DNA of 64,000 nt from Bacteroidia bacterium (lineage in GTDB: Bacteria > Bacteroidota > Bacteroidia > Chitinophagales > Chitinophagaceae), in NCBI GenBank assembly GCA_030426665.1, contig JAUHYD010000001.1, positions 1-64,000 of the forward strand. Direction: 5' to 3'. The notes under the pieces were generated by a model. The model saw only the letters and a program-made list of their open reading frames with translations, ran no database searches and was not told the origin of the DNA. Positions 40,786 to 51,797 of this stretch are shown here, in pieces. Every line of letters begins with the position of its first letter. The stretch's first letter is position 1. The translations under genes and the position numbers were made by a program.

Positions 40786-41364
40786 TTACCCCTGTTTGGC
40801 ATAAAATATTTTCTTCAGGCGAGTAAGACACTTATACTTCTGCGTTTTAGCATTATCGGGATTGGTATAACCAAAGTCCGCTGCTATCTCTTGCATACTC
40901 TTTTCCTGATAATAAAAAGCCTTTAACAAAGACCTGCATGGCTCACCCAAATCGTCAAGCGCAAACTCCAGCTGCTCATAATGTGCCTCCCTTTCTATAT
41001 GGACGCTTATATCGTCTTCGTACGCAATCCCCGTTCTATCATCATCGGTCCCTAAACTATCTGTCAAGACCTCCGGCGACTTGTCATTCTTGTTAAGCCG
41101 TTTATACCACAGATGTTTACAAATAGCAAAAAGATACGTTCCGATACTACAAGTAAGCTTAAACTCACTATCCTGCGCCTTCCCGAACAGCACCACCATT
41201 GCCTCCTGAAACAAATCAGTCACATCGCCGGCCACTCCTCCATGCTTCACAATCCAACCACTGACAATATGGTAGTTGTCCCGGTAAATTTGCTCTGTTG
41301 CAGCACGCTCACCACGCGCCAGTGCAGCCAATGTTTGTTGCTCTATGTTGTATGAACCTTGCAA
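40786..41364 (-). CDS. ECF-type RNA polymerase sigma factor
   Basis: VTDLFQEAMVVLFGKAQDSEFKLTCSIGTYLFAICKHLWYKRLNKNDKSPE... plus C-terminal HTH-like region; 46 nt upstream of the protease fusion. Confidence 0.8.
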   Translation of the reverse strand: MQGSYNIEQQTLAALARGERAATEQIYRDNYHIVSGWIVKHGGVAGDVTDLFQEAMVVLFGKAQDSEFKLTCSIGTYLFAICKHLWYKRLNKNDKSPEVLTDSLGTDDDRTGIAYEDDISVHIEREAHYEQLEFALDDLGEPCRSLLKAFYYQEKSMQEIAADFGYTNPDNAKTQKYKCLTRLKKIFYAKQG

Positions 41365-41548
41365 ATATTAATACCTATTTATTGAAAAAGTAACCCTCAA
41401 AAAAACACCTTTTTGAAAAGCAAGCCAAATTCTTATCTATGACCAAAGATAAATACATTTTTAATCTCAAAATGTATTTACAAATACAATTTACAGTGGC
41501 ACAACTGAAAGCTAACTCAAAATAAGATGAGTGTTGCCACAAACCAAA

Positions 41549-41568
41549 AACGCCCTGAATAGGGCGTT
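41549..41568. terminator. Hairpin terminator
   Basis: aacgccct-gaat-agggcgtt with flanking A/T runs, 3' of the 41598-42068 gene. Confidence 0.65.
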
Positions 41569-41597
41569 TTCAAATATTGATTTACAAATTGCCCTGA

Positions 41598-42068
41598 CTA
41601 CGGAGCTATGGCATAAGTAATATTGCATTTTTCCTCATTATCTATACGCATCAGCGTCAGGTGATGTGTTTCCACCATCGGAATCATATACTTAGCTGTC
41701 GTACCCACTTTATCCTTCTTAAGCGTAAGCACTACGTTACCCACTTCATCGCTTGTAAGGGTATATGTTCCTTTTTCTCTCGGATTGTCACGCATGTCCC
41801 TGTAAGTCTTGACATAAGTCCCAAAGTTCAGGTTGTTCGCATTGCTTACTGTTAACTGTAACGTAGCAAACCATTTGATGTAGTGCGCTTCTGATTCCAA
41901 TTTGTCAGGACACTTCATCCCTACAAAACACCACTCTTTGTCAAAAAGCTCATAACGATTTATCGGGTCGGTGTTACTAGGAGGGAACGGGGGCTTCTGA
42001 GCCATTGCCACCATCGGGAACGCCATAAGGCATGTCAGTAAAATATTTTTAATCATATTCTTCACCAT
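41598..42068 (-). CDS. Secreted hypothetical protein (lipocalin-like size), 156 aa
   Basis: Signal peptide (MIKNILLTCLMAFPMVAMAQ); complete ORF. Confidence 0.65.
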   Translation of the reverse strand: MVKNMIKNILLTCLMAFPMVAMAQKPPFPPSNTDPINRYELFDKEWCFVGMKCPDKLESEAHYIKWFATLQLTVSNANNLNFGTYVKTYRDMRDNPREKGTYTLTSDEVGNVVLTLKKDKVGTTAKYMIPMVETHHLTLMRIDNEEKCNITYAIAP

Positions 42069-42225
42069 AAAAAGTTTTTCTTCGAGTAAAAGTAATAAAA
42101 CCTGCGTTTAAATGCATATAGTTAATCACAAAATAGTCATTATTATTTTAATCGTGCAAGGAGACGAAAAAAAACGGGCAAATTCCTCTTATGACTATCT
42201 GTTTTGCTACTCGGCTATATGCAAA

Positions 42226-42254
42226 AAGAAGCCCGGCTGATTGCCGGGCTTCTT
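42226..42254. terminator. Hairpin terminator downstream of gcvP
   Basis: agaagcccggc-tgatt-gccgggcttct flanked by an A-tract (minus-strand T-tract). Confidence 0.75.
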
Positions 42255-42278
42255 CGTGTGTAACTAAATCTTTAAAAA

Positions 42279-45149
42279 TTATGCGTAAGCCTCAGTAGGT
42301 TCACAAGAGCATACCAGATTACGGTCGCCATACGTGTTATTTACTCTTGCCACACTCGGCCAGAACTTGTTGTTTTTTACATAGGGCAACGGAAACGCGG
42401 CCTGCTGGCGGCTATAACTATGCGTCCACTCATCGGCAGTAATTACAAACTGAGTATGTGGCGCATTCTTCAACGGATTGTCGACTTTGTCCATTTTACC
42501 GTCTTCAATCGCACGAATCTCTTCGCGAATTCCCAGCAAAGCATCACAGAAACGGTCCAGTTCGGCTTTGTCTTCACTTTCCGTAGGTTCTATCATAATA
42601 GTACCTGCAACCGGGAAACTCATTGTTGGTGCATGAAAACCATAATCAATCAAGCGCTTCGCAACATCTTCCGCTTCAATTCCTGCTGTCTTCTTAAACG
42701 GACGCAAATCAACAATAAACTCGTGAGCACATGTACCACCACTTCCGGTGTACAGAATGTCAAAGTCATTTTGAAGGCGAGCACGCATGTAGTTAGCATT
42801 TAGTATGGCATACTCAGTAGCATCTTTAACCCCGGCAGACCCCAGCATGCGAATGTATGCATACGAAATCAGCAATATGCTGGCCGAACCAAACGGCGCT
42901 GCAGAAACTGCATGTGCCATTTCACCATTATTACTGTTGAACACATGACCCGGCAAGAACGGCTCCAAATGTTTACGAGAACATATCGGCCCCATTCCCG
43001 GACCACCACCACCGTGCGGAATAGCAAATGTCTTATGCAAATTGAGGTGACAAACATCAGCACCTATTAAGCCCGGAGCAGTCAACCCAACCTGCGCATT
43101 CATGTTAGCGCCGTCCATATACACCTGACCACCATGGCTGTGCACGATGTCTGTAATCTCTCTTACTGTTTCCTCATAAACACCATAGGTAGAAGGGTAA
43201 GTAATCATGATACCTGCAAGATTGGCAGCATGTAGGGTTGCTTTTTCCTTAAGGTCAGCAACATCTATATAACCATTCTCCAAAGCTTTAACAACAACAA
43301 CCTTGTAACCTGCCATTACCGCACTTGCCGGGTTGGTACCGTGAGCAGAAATAGGAATAAGCATAACATTTCTATGCCCTTCACCACGACTTTCATGATA
43401 CCCTCTTATAGCCAGCAATCCGGCGTACTCTCCCTGTGCACCGCTGTTGGGCTGCAAGCTGCATGAATCAAACGCAGTCAACTCACACAAATACGCAGAC
43501 AAGTCTTTTGCCATTTGCATGTAACCTTCGGCCTGAGAGACAGGAACAAATGGGTGCATCTTTCCCCATGTCGGCCAGCTCAATGGCATCATTTCTGAGG
43601 CTGCATTCAACTTCATGGTACAACTTCCCAGGGAAATCATACTCGTGTTCAGGCTCAAATCTTTGTTTTCCAACATCTTCAAATAACGCATCATCTGCGT
43701 TTCGCTGTGATGGCTGTTAAACACCTGCTGTGTAAGGAATTCGCTTGTACGTGTAAGAGAGCTTGGTATATGAAGAAGCGATGTCTGCTCGTCAATCGAA
43801 ATAGTAACGGGCTCTTCAGAGTTAAGTATCGTATGAATAATATCCAGTACATCAGTGGACGTAGTAGTTTCGTCTAAAGAAATACCGACTACGTTTCCAC
43901 CATGGTAACGGAAATTGATTCCGTTATTTTCTGCAGCATTACGTAAGGCAACACTATCCGAAACATGCACTGAAATAGTATCGAAGAATGAATTGCTCGC
44001 TAACTTCAAACCAGCGGCAGTAAGCGTATCTGCAAGAACCTGCGTCAGCAATGCCACTCTTTTGGCTATGTCTTTTAACCCGTCAGGACCATGAAAAACG
44101 GCATACATCGCAGCCATATTCGCAAGTAGTGCCTGAGCCGTACAAATGTTGGAAGTTGCCCGCTCGCGCTTGATATGCTGTTCGCGTGTTCCAAGTGCCA
44201 TTCTTAGTGCACGATTGCCCTGAGCATCAATACTGATACCGATAATTCTACCGGGAATCTGACGCTTAAAATCATCCTTTGTCGCGAAGAATGCAGCATG
44301 TGGACCACCAAAGCCCAATGGAACACCAAAACGCTGTGCCGAACCGACCGCAACATCTGCCCCCAATTCTCCGGGAGGTGTAAGCAGGGTAAGTGCCAAC
44401 AGATCTGTTGCCATTACAACATAACCACCAAGGTTGTGAACCTTAGTTATGCAATCGCGATAATCTTCAACACTTCCTTTGTCATTTGGATATTGCAATA
44501 ATGCACCAAAGAAAGACTCATCTATTTCTGCCGTATTATAGTCGCCATATACAACTTCAATACCAAGAGGCATCGCACGCGTAACAACAACATCCTTTGT
44601 CTGAGGGAAAGTTTCGTTATCGACAAAGAACTTAGGTTTCGTAGGAGCACTAGTATCTTTATTCGCAGCATGAAAAAACATGTTCATTGCTTCTGCAGCG
44701 GCAGTCGCTTCATCCAGCAAAGAAGCATTGGCAATAGGAAGCGCCGTCAAATCACTCACCATAGTCTGAAAGTTTATCAGACTCTCTAACCTACCCTGAC
44801 TGATTTCTGCCTGATAAGGTGTGTACTGCGTATACCAACCCGGGTTTTCAAATAGATTTCTCAAAATAACACTCGGCGTATGCGTATCATAATACCCCTG
44901 ACCAATATAGGTCTTCATTACTTTATTTCTGTCCGACAGTTCCTTTACTTGCGCCAAATAGGTAGCTTCACTCACCCCGGCCGGAATTTTCAAGCTATGA
45001 TCCATTCGGATAGATTGCGGTACCGTTCGCGATATCAGCTCATTCATGTCGCTCACACCAATGGTCTTGAGCATATCTGTAGTTTCCTGTTGGTCCGGTC
45101 CTATATGCCGACCAATAAACTCTGCGCTTTGCTTTGAAAACAAGTTCAT
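42279..45149 (-). CDS. gcvP: Glycine dehydrogenase (decarboxylating), glycine cleavage P-protein
   Basis: [21 protein letters not shown]..., [45 protein letters not shown] (PLP lysine); 956 aa. Confidence 0.97.
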   Translation of the reverse strand: MNLFSKQSAEFIGRHIGPDQQETTDMLKTIGVSDMNELISRTVPQSIRMDHSLKIPAGVSEATYLAQVKELSDRNKVMKTYIGQGYYDTHTPSVILRNLFENPGWYTQYTPYQAEISQGRLESLINFQTMVSDLTALPIANASLLDEATAAAEAMNMFFHAANKDTSAPTKPKFFVDNETFPQTKDVVVTRAMPLGIEVVYGDYNTAEIDESFFGALLQYPNDKGSVEDYRDCITKVHNLGGYVVMATDLLALTLLTPPGELGADVAVGSAQRFGVPLGFGGPHAAFFATKDDFKRQIPGRIIGISIDAQGNRALRMALGTREQHIKRERATSNICTAQALLANMAAMYAVFHGPDGLKDIAKRVALLTQVLADTLTAAGLKLASNSFFDTISVHVSDSVALRNAAENNGINFRYHGGNVVGISLDETTTSTDVLDIIHTILNSEEPVTISIDEQTSLLHIPSSLTRTSEFLTQQVFNSHHSETQMMRYLKMLENKDLSLNTSMISLGSCTMKLNAASEMMPLSWPTWGKMHPFVPVSQAEGYMQMAKDLSAYLCELTAFDSCSLQPNSGAQGEYAGLLAIRGYHESRGEGHRNVMLIPISAHGTNPASAVMAGYKVVVVKALENGYIDVADLKEKATLHAANLAGIMITYPSTYGVYEETVREITDIVHSHGGQVYMDGANMNAQVGLTAPGLIGADVCHLNLHKTFAIPHGGGGPGMGPICSRKHLEPFLPGHVFNSNNGEMAHAVSAAPFGSASILLISYAYIRMLGSAGVKDATEYAILNANYMRARLQNDFDILYTGSGGTCAHEFIVDLRPFKKTAGIEAEDVAKRLIDYGFHAPTMSFPVAGTIMIEPTESEDKAELDRFCDALLGIREEIRAIEDGKMDKVDNPLKNAPHTQFVITADEWTHSYSRQQAAFPLPYVKNNKFWPSVARVNNTYGDRNLVCSCEPTEAYA

Positions 45150-45382
45150 AAATTAATTTAAAATGAAGCAGTGATTTTGAAAAAGATGTGCAAAGATAAA
45201 ATATTAATTATTAACACGAGGAGTTACAACTATTGTAAATAATATCTTTTGCCAGCCCATAGAGGGATAATACAATTAAACAAAAAAAGAAAAAAATCAT
45301 GTATCAACTATTATTGTCTGATTGTTTTATTATTCCGATATTTGTTTCTATCTTTCCGAGCTAGTTAACAAAAATTTAAGCG

Positions 45383-46243
45383 TTGAAACGACTAATACTC
45401 TCATTGGCATTGGCACTTCCCTTCTGCGTTCAGGCACAAGAGACACACCATGAAATCGGTTTAGGCCTCGGTTTGGCTAATTATTACGGCGATTTACAAC
45501 CTAAGTTTTTTGCTTCTGACGGTTACCGACCAATGGCTACAGTTGTTTATAAGTTCTTTGTTACGCCAAAAATCGGTTTACGTACGGGGTTTTCTTACGC
45601 TCAGGTTACGGCGGCAGATAGCTTAAGTAGAATCCCGATTAACCAAAGCCGGAATCTTAGCTTTACTTCGAATATATTTGAGTTTCACGGTGCGGTAGAA
45701 TATAACTTCCTGCCAATTGATGTGTTACACCGAAAAGTAACACCATACATTTTTGGAGGCGTTGCACTTTTTTATTTCAACCCATTTGCCGAAGACATAT
45801 CCGGAAACAAACACTATTTAAGACCACTTAGTACAGAAGGTCAGGGCTTGCCCATGTATCCTGACCGCAAGCAATATAGTCTTGTGAACATGGCGTTCCC
45901 TTTTGGTGGTGGTTTCAAATTCTTTATTGGCAAAACATTGATGGTAACGCCTGAAATTGGTTTCCGCTATACTAATACCGATTACATTGACGACGTGAGT
46001 AAGTCCTATGTCAACATGGATACACTACAAGCATACAAAGGAAAACTGGCGCGAGCAATGTCTTTCCGCGGGAATACTGCAAAAAGCTGGGATAATAACA
46101 ATCCTAACTACGGTTACCAAAGAGGTGACAGCAAGGCAAATGACTGGTATTGGTTCACCAATATCACCGTGACTGTCTATTTCCGATCGTTTGGTAACAG
46201 ACGCCCATATACCAAGACAGCTTGTCCCGGATTGTTTAGGTAA
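45383..46243 (+). CDS. DUF6089/PorG-like outer-membrane beta-barrel protein (possible T9SS component)
   Basis: Signal peptide then HEIGLGLGLANYYGDLQPKFFASDGYRPMATVVYKFFVTPKIGLRTGFSYAQVTAAD; barrel-like strands; TTG start. Confidence 0.7.
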   Translation: MKRLILSLALALPFCVQAQETHHEIGLGLGLANYYGDLQPKFFASDGYRPMATVVYKFFVTPKIGLRTGFSYAQVTAADSLSRIPINQSRNLSFTSNIFEFHGAVEYNFLPIDVLHRKVTPYIFGGVALFYFNPFAEDISGNKHYLRPLSTEGQGLPMYPDRKQYSLVNMAFPFGGGFKFFIGKTLMVTPEIGFRYTNTDYIDDVSKSYVNMDTLQAYKGKLARAMSFRGNTAKSWDNNNPNYGYQRGDSKANDWYWFTNITVTVYFRSFGNRRPYTKTACPGLFR

Positions 46244-46269
46244 GTAAATCTCGATATAAAATCATTAGC

Positions 46270-46292
46270 AAAGCCCCACAGACAGGGGCTTT
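46270..46292. terminator. Terminator between convergent genes
   Basis: aaagcccc-acagaca-ggggctttttt. Confidence 0.75.
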
Positions 46293-46309
46293 TTTGTTCG
46301 CAGGGCACG

Positions 46310-46798
46310 TTACTTTGGTTTATTGACTATCATCTTCAGCGAATCAGAATCGCCATCGTCTGCGTCATTTTCTACAACTACAAAACCGCATTTGTTGTAC
46401 ACTGCAATTGCTTGCTTGTTTTCCTTGCTTACAAACAGGTAAATCGAACCCAACCCACTTTTGAACCCTTCCTCAACCATTAGTCTCGTAGCGATGGAAG
46501 CGATGCCCTTTCCCCAATGCTCAGTTGCACCAATAAATATGTGAAACTCTGCGGCACCTCCATTAATGCTCGTTAACTGTACATTGCCCACATACTCATC
46601 TGTTTCTTTCAGACAAATAGCGTTTCTCATACTATTGCCTTCTGTCATTACCCGTTCTAACCATTCTTTTTCAATGGCTTCAGTTACGGTAATGTCCGGT
46701 CTCGAGCCAGTCAATGCCCATACCTTGGAGTCATTGCGCCACTTGTAAGACACTTTATGATCTCCTGCTCTCAACCGTCTTAAATACACCTCAGTCAT
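46310..46798 (-). CDS. GNAT-family N-acetyltransferase
   Basis: VYLRRLRAGDHKVSYKWRND...FHIFIGATEHWGKGIASIATRLMVEEGF...NKQAIAVYNKCGFVVVEND. Confidence 0.85.
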   Translation of the reverse strand: MTEVYLRRLRAGDHKVSYKWRNDSKVWALTGSRPDITVTEAIEKEWLERVMTEGNSMRNAICLKETDEYVGNVQLTSINGGAAEFHIFIGATEHWGKGIASIATRLMVEEGFKSGLGSIYLFVSKENKQAIAVYNKCGFVVVENDADDGDSDSLKMIVNKPK

Positions 46799-47726
46799 TT
46801 TGTATTATTCTGATTATTACTTCCATTTCCCTTGGGCTATACCGTTGGTCAATCGGCAGGCAGACGAGGTTTGTAGCAAGGTCATATTCTACCGAACCTG
46901 TTGCAGTGTTTTTAATCACGTCTGTCCAATAAGTACCAACATACACTTTCGACTGAATCAACTTATTTCTTAAACCAGCTGATGACAAATAGGGATAAAA
47001 TAAAAAATCTCCGTCGTTCGGCAGATCCAGCCTGTTGCTACTTTGCAGCGCAGCACTTAACGTATTAAAATTTTCTCTTCTTATCTGCTTAACCGCATCA
47101 TAGTCGATTGCCGACAACACCTTTTGGGTAGACCGGGACATCTGCTTTACTTCTTCTTTATCCAGACTTTCCTCCAGTGCGGCATACTCCTTATAGAAGT
47201 CCGAAGCACTTTTGTCTGTTCTTCCCACAAGATGTCTATAACGATCGTACGACAAATCCTTTGGCAACGCTCCCTTTAACTCTATATTAGTAGATAAATA
47301 TGCTCCATCCGGCACACCAAAAAACTTCCGACAAGAATAAATAGTATCAACCCCGGGTAAAGGACGAGAAAAAAAAGATTGTGCATTATCGATTATCATG
47401 TTGGCATACTTCGCAGTTACTTGTCTTACAAATTCATCCTTTAGACCGAAAAAATTGATATATAATATTGCTTCATTATCTTCAATTTCGAATGGCGCAA
47501 ACTCGAAATTGTAGTCAATCGGATAAAATGAATAAGGAATACCGAGCCTTTTTAACGGCGTTTGTAATACATGGCAATGGTAGTATGGCAAATAGACCTT
47601 CTTGTAATTTCTTGCTCTTAATATATACTCCAGAGCATTCCTACCTGTATTCAATGACAATAATCCGGAGTGGTATTCTTCACCACCAGGTAATTCCAAC
47701 TCTAAAAATCCGCCTATTTCGTTCAT
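46791..47726 (-). CDS. DegT/DnrJ/EryC1-like PLP-dependent aminotransferase (divergent)
   Basis: SLNTGRNALEYILRARNYKKVYLPYYHCHVLQTPLKRLGIPYSFYPID...IIDNAQSFFS...YSCRKFFGVPDGAYL. Confidence 0.7.
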   Translation of the reverse strand: MNEIGGFLELELPGGEEYHSGLLSLNTGRNALEYILRARNYKKVYLPYYHCHVLQTPLKRLGIPYSFYPIDYNFEFAPFEIEDNEAILYINFFGLKDEFVRQVTAKYANMIIDNAQSFFSRPLPGVDTIYSCRKFFGVPDGAYLSTNIELKGALPKDLSYDRYRHLVGRTDKSASDFYKEYAALEESLDKEEVKQMSRSTQKVLSAIDYDAVKQIRRENFNTLSAALQSSNRLDLPNDGDFLFYPYLSSAGLRNKLIQSKVYVGTYWTDVIKNTATGSVEYDLATNLVCLPIDQRYSPREMEVIIRIIQND

Positions 47727-48385
47727 ACTAACGTGTATTCTGTCAACATTTGCTTAATAGTCTCTTTGTCGTGATTCATGCAGATATCAATAATAGACAA
47801 ACTGCCGGAACCTTTCAAGAAATTGAGTCGAATACCATATGCCTCAAACTGCTCTTTAGTGTAAATACCCTGCCCCCCGATTGGATTAATGTACTCCGCG
47901 GCACCTTCACATTCTAAAATATTGACAATGTTCCTGACCTTATCTCCAGTCTTCTCATACCCTTCTTTCGACGATATTCTAAACTCAGTATTCAGACCTA
48001 GGTATCCGGAAAAAGTTACCACACTATCAATTGCTAACTCAGATATTGTATTGGGCCTCTTATCAAAAAAATGCTCAACCATTGGAAACACTTCATTGAA
48101 AAAAGGGGCTTTCTTATAGGAGAGTTTCACATTATTAATGAACTTACTTACTTCTTTCGACTTCCAGTTAATATATGTATCCTTAATCAGCTTAAATGAA
48201 CTTGCATCACTTAATGGAATTGTAAATAGAAACTCCTGCTTATTCGAAATAATCCTGTTGCGATTTATCCAGCCGCCTTTAATAAAATTAACATCATCAT
48301 AAAACACATATCTATCTACACTTGATACCAATTGAAAATAACCGATATATGGACAAAAATAGGGTTGCATAATCGCAATCTTCAT
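47723..48385 (-). CDS. WbqC family protein
   Basis: MKIAIMQPYFCPYIGYFQLVSSVDRYVFYDDVNFIKGGWINRNRI is the characteristic WbqC N-terminus. Confidence 0.9.
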   Translation of the reverse strand: MKIAIMQPYFCPYIGYFQLVSSVDRYVFYDDVNFIKGGWINRNRIISNKQEFLFTIPLSDASSFKLIKDTYINWKSKEVSKFINNVKLSYKKAPFFNEVFPMVEHFFDKRPNTISELAIDSVVTFSGYLGLNTEFRISSKEGYEKTGDKVRNIVNILECEGAAEYINPIGGQGIYTKEQFEAYGIRLNFLKGSGSLSIIDICMNHDKETIKQMLTEYTLV

Positions 48386-48528
48386 GTCTTTCCGTTTTTA
48401 ATTAAAATATCTCGCCATAAATATCGGCAATAAGAAGAACTTAAAATAAAACTGCCGTCAAAATAGTTTCAATACCATCATAAAATAACCTCAACCGAAA
48501 CCTCCTTCTAAATTTATCCGGCCAGCGA

Positions 48529-49539
48529 CTATTTTTTTGACCTTAATAAAACCGGAAAAAACAAGACAGCTGCAAAGTAAAGCAGTTCTTTTAAGTTGAA
48601 AGGTGCATACCTAAAATAAAGCGGACAATTGTTGAGTACGTGTTTAAGCTTTTCAGTTCCTCGCTTGTCTTTAGAATAATACATCAGCACAGTTTTTGAC
48701 ATTTCTGCCAGACGTTTGCTAAACACACTATCATACTTTCCACGATAATATACGTTTGCTTCCGAATATAACTTAAATAAGTCTCTGTAGGATTTGTAAC
48801 TATGATTTTCTGCTCTCGTAACACCGCCGCCATGCTGTCTGTAAGCAGCTGTTTTCCCGGGGAGATATTTCGCCGTTCCCATATCGCAAAACATGATGTG
48901 CATGGCGATATCTCCACTATTTGCTTCCTTAAAAAACTTTGGCAACGGACTAGGCAAGTTATTCCTGAAAAACAGCGTTGCGGTTGGAATGAATACCTGT
49001 GGTGACATCACAACCTCCTCCATTTCGATATCTTCTTTTGGAGGAGGTAAAAATGTCGGCTCTTGTGCCGTGCCTATATTGTTGATAATCTCTACATCGG
49101 TAAAACACATGCTATAGCCCGGGTTTTCTTCTAAAAACTTAACCTGTCGTTTTAGCTTAGTTGTATCAATCCATTTATCGTCGCCTTCTAAAAATGCAAT
49201 ATACTTGCCGGTACACCTCAGCAAGCACTCTACCGAATTTGCCTTTGCTCCGATGTTACTTTTCGGATATAAAGGCACAATAATATCCGGATACTCTTTA
49301 TGGTATTTGTCAATGATGGCGCGCGTATTGTCCTTCGAGCAATCATCACCGATAACAAACTCAATCCTGAAATCACGTTCCTGATTAAGCACGCCGCAAA
49401 TAGCCTCCTCAATATATTGCTCATGGTTGTACGTGATTGTACAAATGCTTACTAAAGGCCGTTCGGTGTCTGCGCTCATACTAACATTTATATTCGTGTC
49501 CGTTGCTCTTGTGTCGACAGTATTGTTATAAAATAACAA
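48529..49539 (-). CDS. Glycosyltransferase family 2
   Basis: PLVSICTITYNHEQYIEEAICGVLNQERDFRIEFVIGDDCSKDNTRAIIDKY...YIAFLEGDDKW. Confidence 0.92.
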   Translation of the reverse strand: MLFYNNTVDTRATDTNINVSMSADTERPLVSICTITYNHEQYIEEAICGVLNQERDFRIEFVIGDDCSKDNTRAIIDKYHKEYPDIIVPLYPKSNIGAKANSVECLLRCTGKYIAFLEGDDKWIDTTKLKRQVKFLEENPGYSMCFTDVEIINNIGTAQEPTFLPPPKEDIEMEEVVMSPQVFIPTATLFFRNNLPSPLPKFFKEANSGDIAMHIMFCDMGTAKYLPGKTAAYRQHGGGVTRAENHSYKSYRDLFKLYSEANVYYRGKYDSVFSKRLAEMSKTVLMYYSKDKRGTEKLKHVLNNCPLYFRYAPFNLKELLYFAAVLFFPVLLRSKK

Positions 49540-49716
49540 AATCGGAATCTGAGTGCTAAAATAGATAAATTAGTGGGTAGATACGAAGCGAGCTCCCACA
49601 TTTGAATACAATAACTGCACAATGAGCGTATTTTCAAACCCCATTGAGTTTCGACTTCCGGCATATATTTACTTACTTCTTTTTCAATCCGATTTCTTAA
49701 AGTATTTTTATGCTTA

Positions 49717-51744
49717 ATGGCTAAAAACAAAAATAGCAAGCCTGCTGCACCTGTTCCTGCTAGAAAACCTTCTAATAGAAAGGCTACGTCGAACGATAGA
49801 GCTAAGAAACCTTCTGGCACTATATCAGAAGCCCGGCTCCAATGGCTGGCGGCTGGTACTGTTGCGGTCCTAACCTGGCTATTTTATAAAGTATGCCTGA
49901 ACAACCAGTTGACCAACTGGGATGACCCGGGGTACATAAGAGACAATAAGTTGATAAAAGACACTTCGGCAGAGGGGCTAAAAGAAATATTTACGACCCC
50001 CATCATGGGTAACTATCACCCATTGACCATACTTAGTTATGCGATAGAGTATAGCTACGTGCGGTTAGAGCCATGGTTATACCATTTGGACAGTGTCCTG
50101 TTTCATATATTGGTGACAGTTCTGGTTTATGTTTTTGTACAACAACTGACACGCAAAACGGTTGCAGCATTCATAACTGCACTTCTTTTTGGCCTTCACC
50201 CCATGCACGTAGAGTCTGTAGCCTGGTTGGCCGGCAGAAAAGATGTGGTTTATGGAACATTCTATATGGCCGCATGCATCGGGCACCTTTTCTACATTAG
50301 AAATACGGCCAACAAAAAATGGCTTTGGTATGGCGGTGTAATACTTATGTTCGTCTGCTCTCTCCTGTCTAAACCTGTTGCGGTAACCCTTCCAGTTACG
50401 TTGCTGGCGATAGATTATTGGGAGCGAAAAGAATGGAACATAAAAATACTCCTTGAAAAAATCCCTCTTTTTATCCTATCCATCGGATTTGGTATCCGTT
50501 CCGTAATAGACCAACAGGACTTTGGTTCGCTTGGCACTCAAAATGTAACTTATAGCATCCTTGAGCGTATTGCATTGGGTGGATATGCATACATAACCTA
50601 CTTGCGCAATGCCATTTTCCCTACCGGACTCAGCAACTTCTACCCATACCCGCCTAAAGTTGACGGCACATTACCCTTACCGTATTACCTGTATACTTTG
50701 GGTACATTACTTACGTTGCTGGTACTTTGGAGATTCAGAAAAAACAAGGCGGTTGTATTTGGCTCACTGTTTTTCCTCATCAACATAGCTCTGTTACTGC
50801 AGTTTGTTCCGGTAGGTGGTGCCATCCTGGCCGACAGATACTCTTACATACCCTACATGGGACTGTTCTTTATTGCGGGATGGATAATTTCCAAATTAAT
50901 AGAAACTCCCGAAAAGAAGCAGATTGGCCTCATCACATTCGCCGTAGTATGTGCCTACTCTCTTTACCTCGGCAAGCTAACTACTGACAGATGTAAGGAT
51001 TGGTATGATACTGCCAGCCTATGGCGAGACGAAATTCAAAAACAACCCCTTGCTCCAAACGCCTTTAATAATCTTGGGTTTCACTACTTCAATAAATTCA
51101 ACGAAAGCGTAAACCCCGCTGAGCGAAAGATATATTTCGACTCATCTTACATGCTGTTAAACCAATCTATCGCGCTACAAAGCACATTTGCAAACCCTTA
51201 TGTTTCTCTGGGGGAACTGCACAGAGCAAACGGCCAATTGAACATAGCGAGGTCATACTATTACAAAGCCCTTTCGCTCAAAGACAAGGAGGGCTCCGCG
51301 AATGCGTATCTGGGACTCGCTATCATATATGCGATGTCAGGCAACCTTGATTCTTCCGGTATTTGCTTTAGAAATGCCATAGAATACAAGCCGTATTTCC
51401 CTGAGTTGCACAGCAACTACGGCAACTTCTTCGATATGTCGCATAAACCTGACTCTGCTTTAATTCAGTACGGCATTGCCATTTCTCAGAACCCGGATAT
51501 GTATGCCCCTCACCTGAACAGGGCCAGGCTATACAGCCGACAAAACAAGTATCAGGACGCGCTGAATGACTTTGCCATCGCTGCCAGTCTGAATCCGGAT
51601 ATGGGTGAAATATATTACTCCCGTTCTTTTACCTATAACAAGATGGGCAATAAGGCCGCTGCATTACGTGACGTTGAGCAAGCAATTCGCCTTGGATTTC
51701 CGAATGTAGATCAGGCATACTATAAGATGTTGAAAGGTCAGTAA
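49717..51744 (+). CDS. TMTC-like polytopic membrane protein with C-terminal TPR repeats (candidate protein O-glycosyltransferase)
   Basis: LTNWDDPGYIRDN...HPLTILSYAIEYSYVRLEPWLYHLDSVLFHILVTVLVYVFV...LLFGLHPMHVESVAWLAGRKDV plus TPR units near the C-terminus. Confidence 0.8.
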   Translation: MAKNKNSKPAAPVPARKPSNRKATSNDRAKKPSGTISEARLQWLAAGTVAVLTWLFYKVCLNNQLTNWDDPGYIRDNKLIKDTSAEGLKEIFTTPIMGNYHPLTILSYAIEYSYVRLEPWLYHLDSVLFHILVTVLVYVFVQQLTRKTVAAFITALLFGLHPMHVESVAWLAGRKDVVYGTFYMAACIGHLFYIRNTANKKWLWYGGVILMFVCSLLSKPVAVTLPVTLLAIDYWERKEWNIKILLEKIPLFILSIGFGIRSVIDQQDFGSLGTQNVTYSILERIALGGYAYITYLRNAIFPTGLSNFYPYPPKVDGTLPLPYYLYTLGTLLTLLVLWRFRKNKAVVFGSLFFLINIALLLQFVPVGGAILADRYSYIPYMGLFFIAGWIISKLIETPEKKQIGLITFAVVCAYSLYLGKLTTDRCKDWYDTASLWRDEIQKQPLAPNAFNNLGFHYFNKFNESVNPAERKIYFDSSYMLLNQSIALQSTFANPYVSLGELHRANGQLNIARSYYYKALSLKDKEGSANAYLGLAIIYAMSGNLDSSGICFRNAIEYKPYFPELHSNYGNFFDMSHKPDSALIQYGIAISQNPDMYAPHLNRARLYSRQNKYQDALNDFAIAASLNPDMGEIYYSRSFTYNKMGNKAAALRDVEQAIRLGFPNVDQAYYKMLKGQ

Positions 51745-51797
51745 TTACCGCCGGTGGACGAAAAACCCTACTTACAAGTAGTACCTTTACAATCGCT

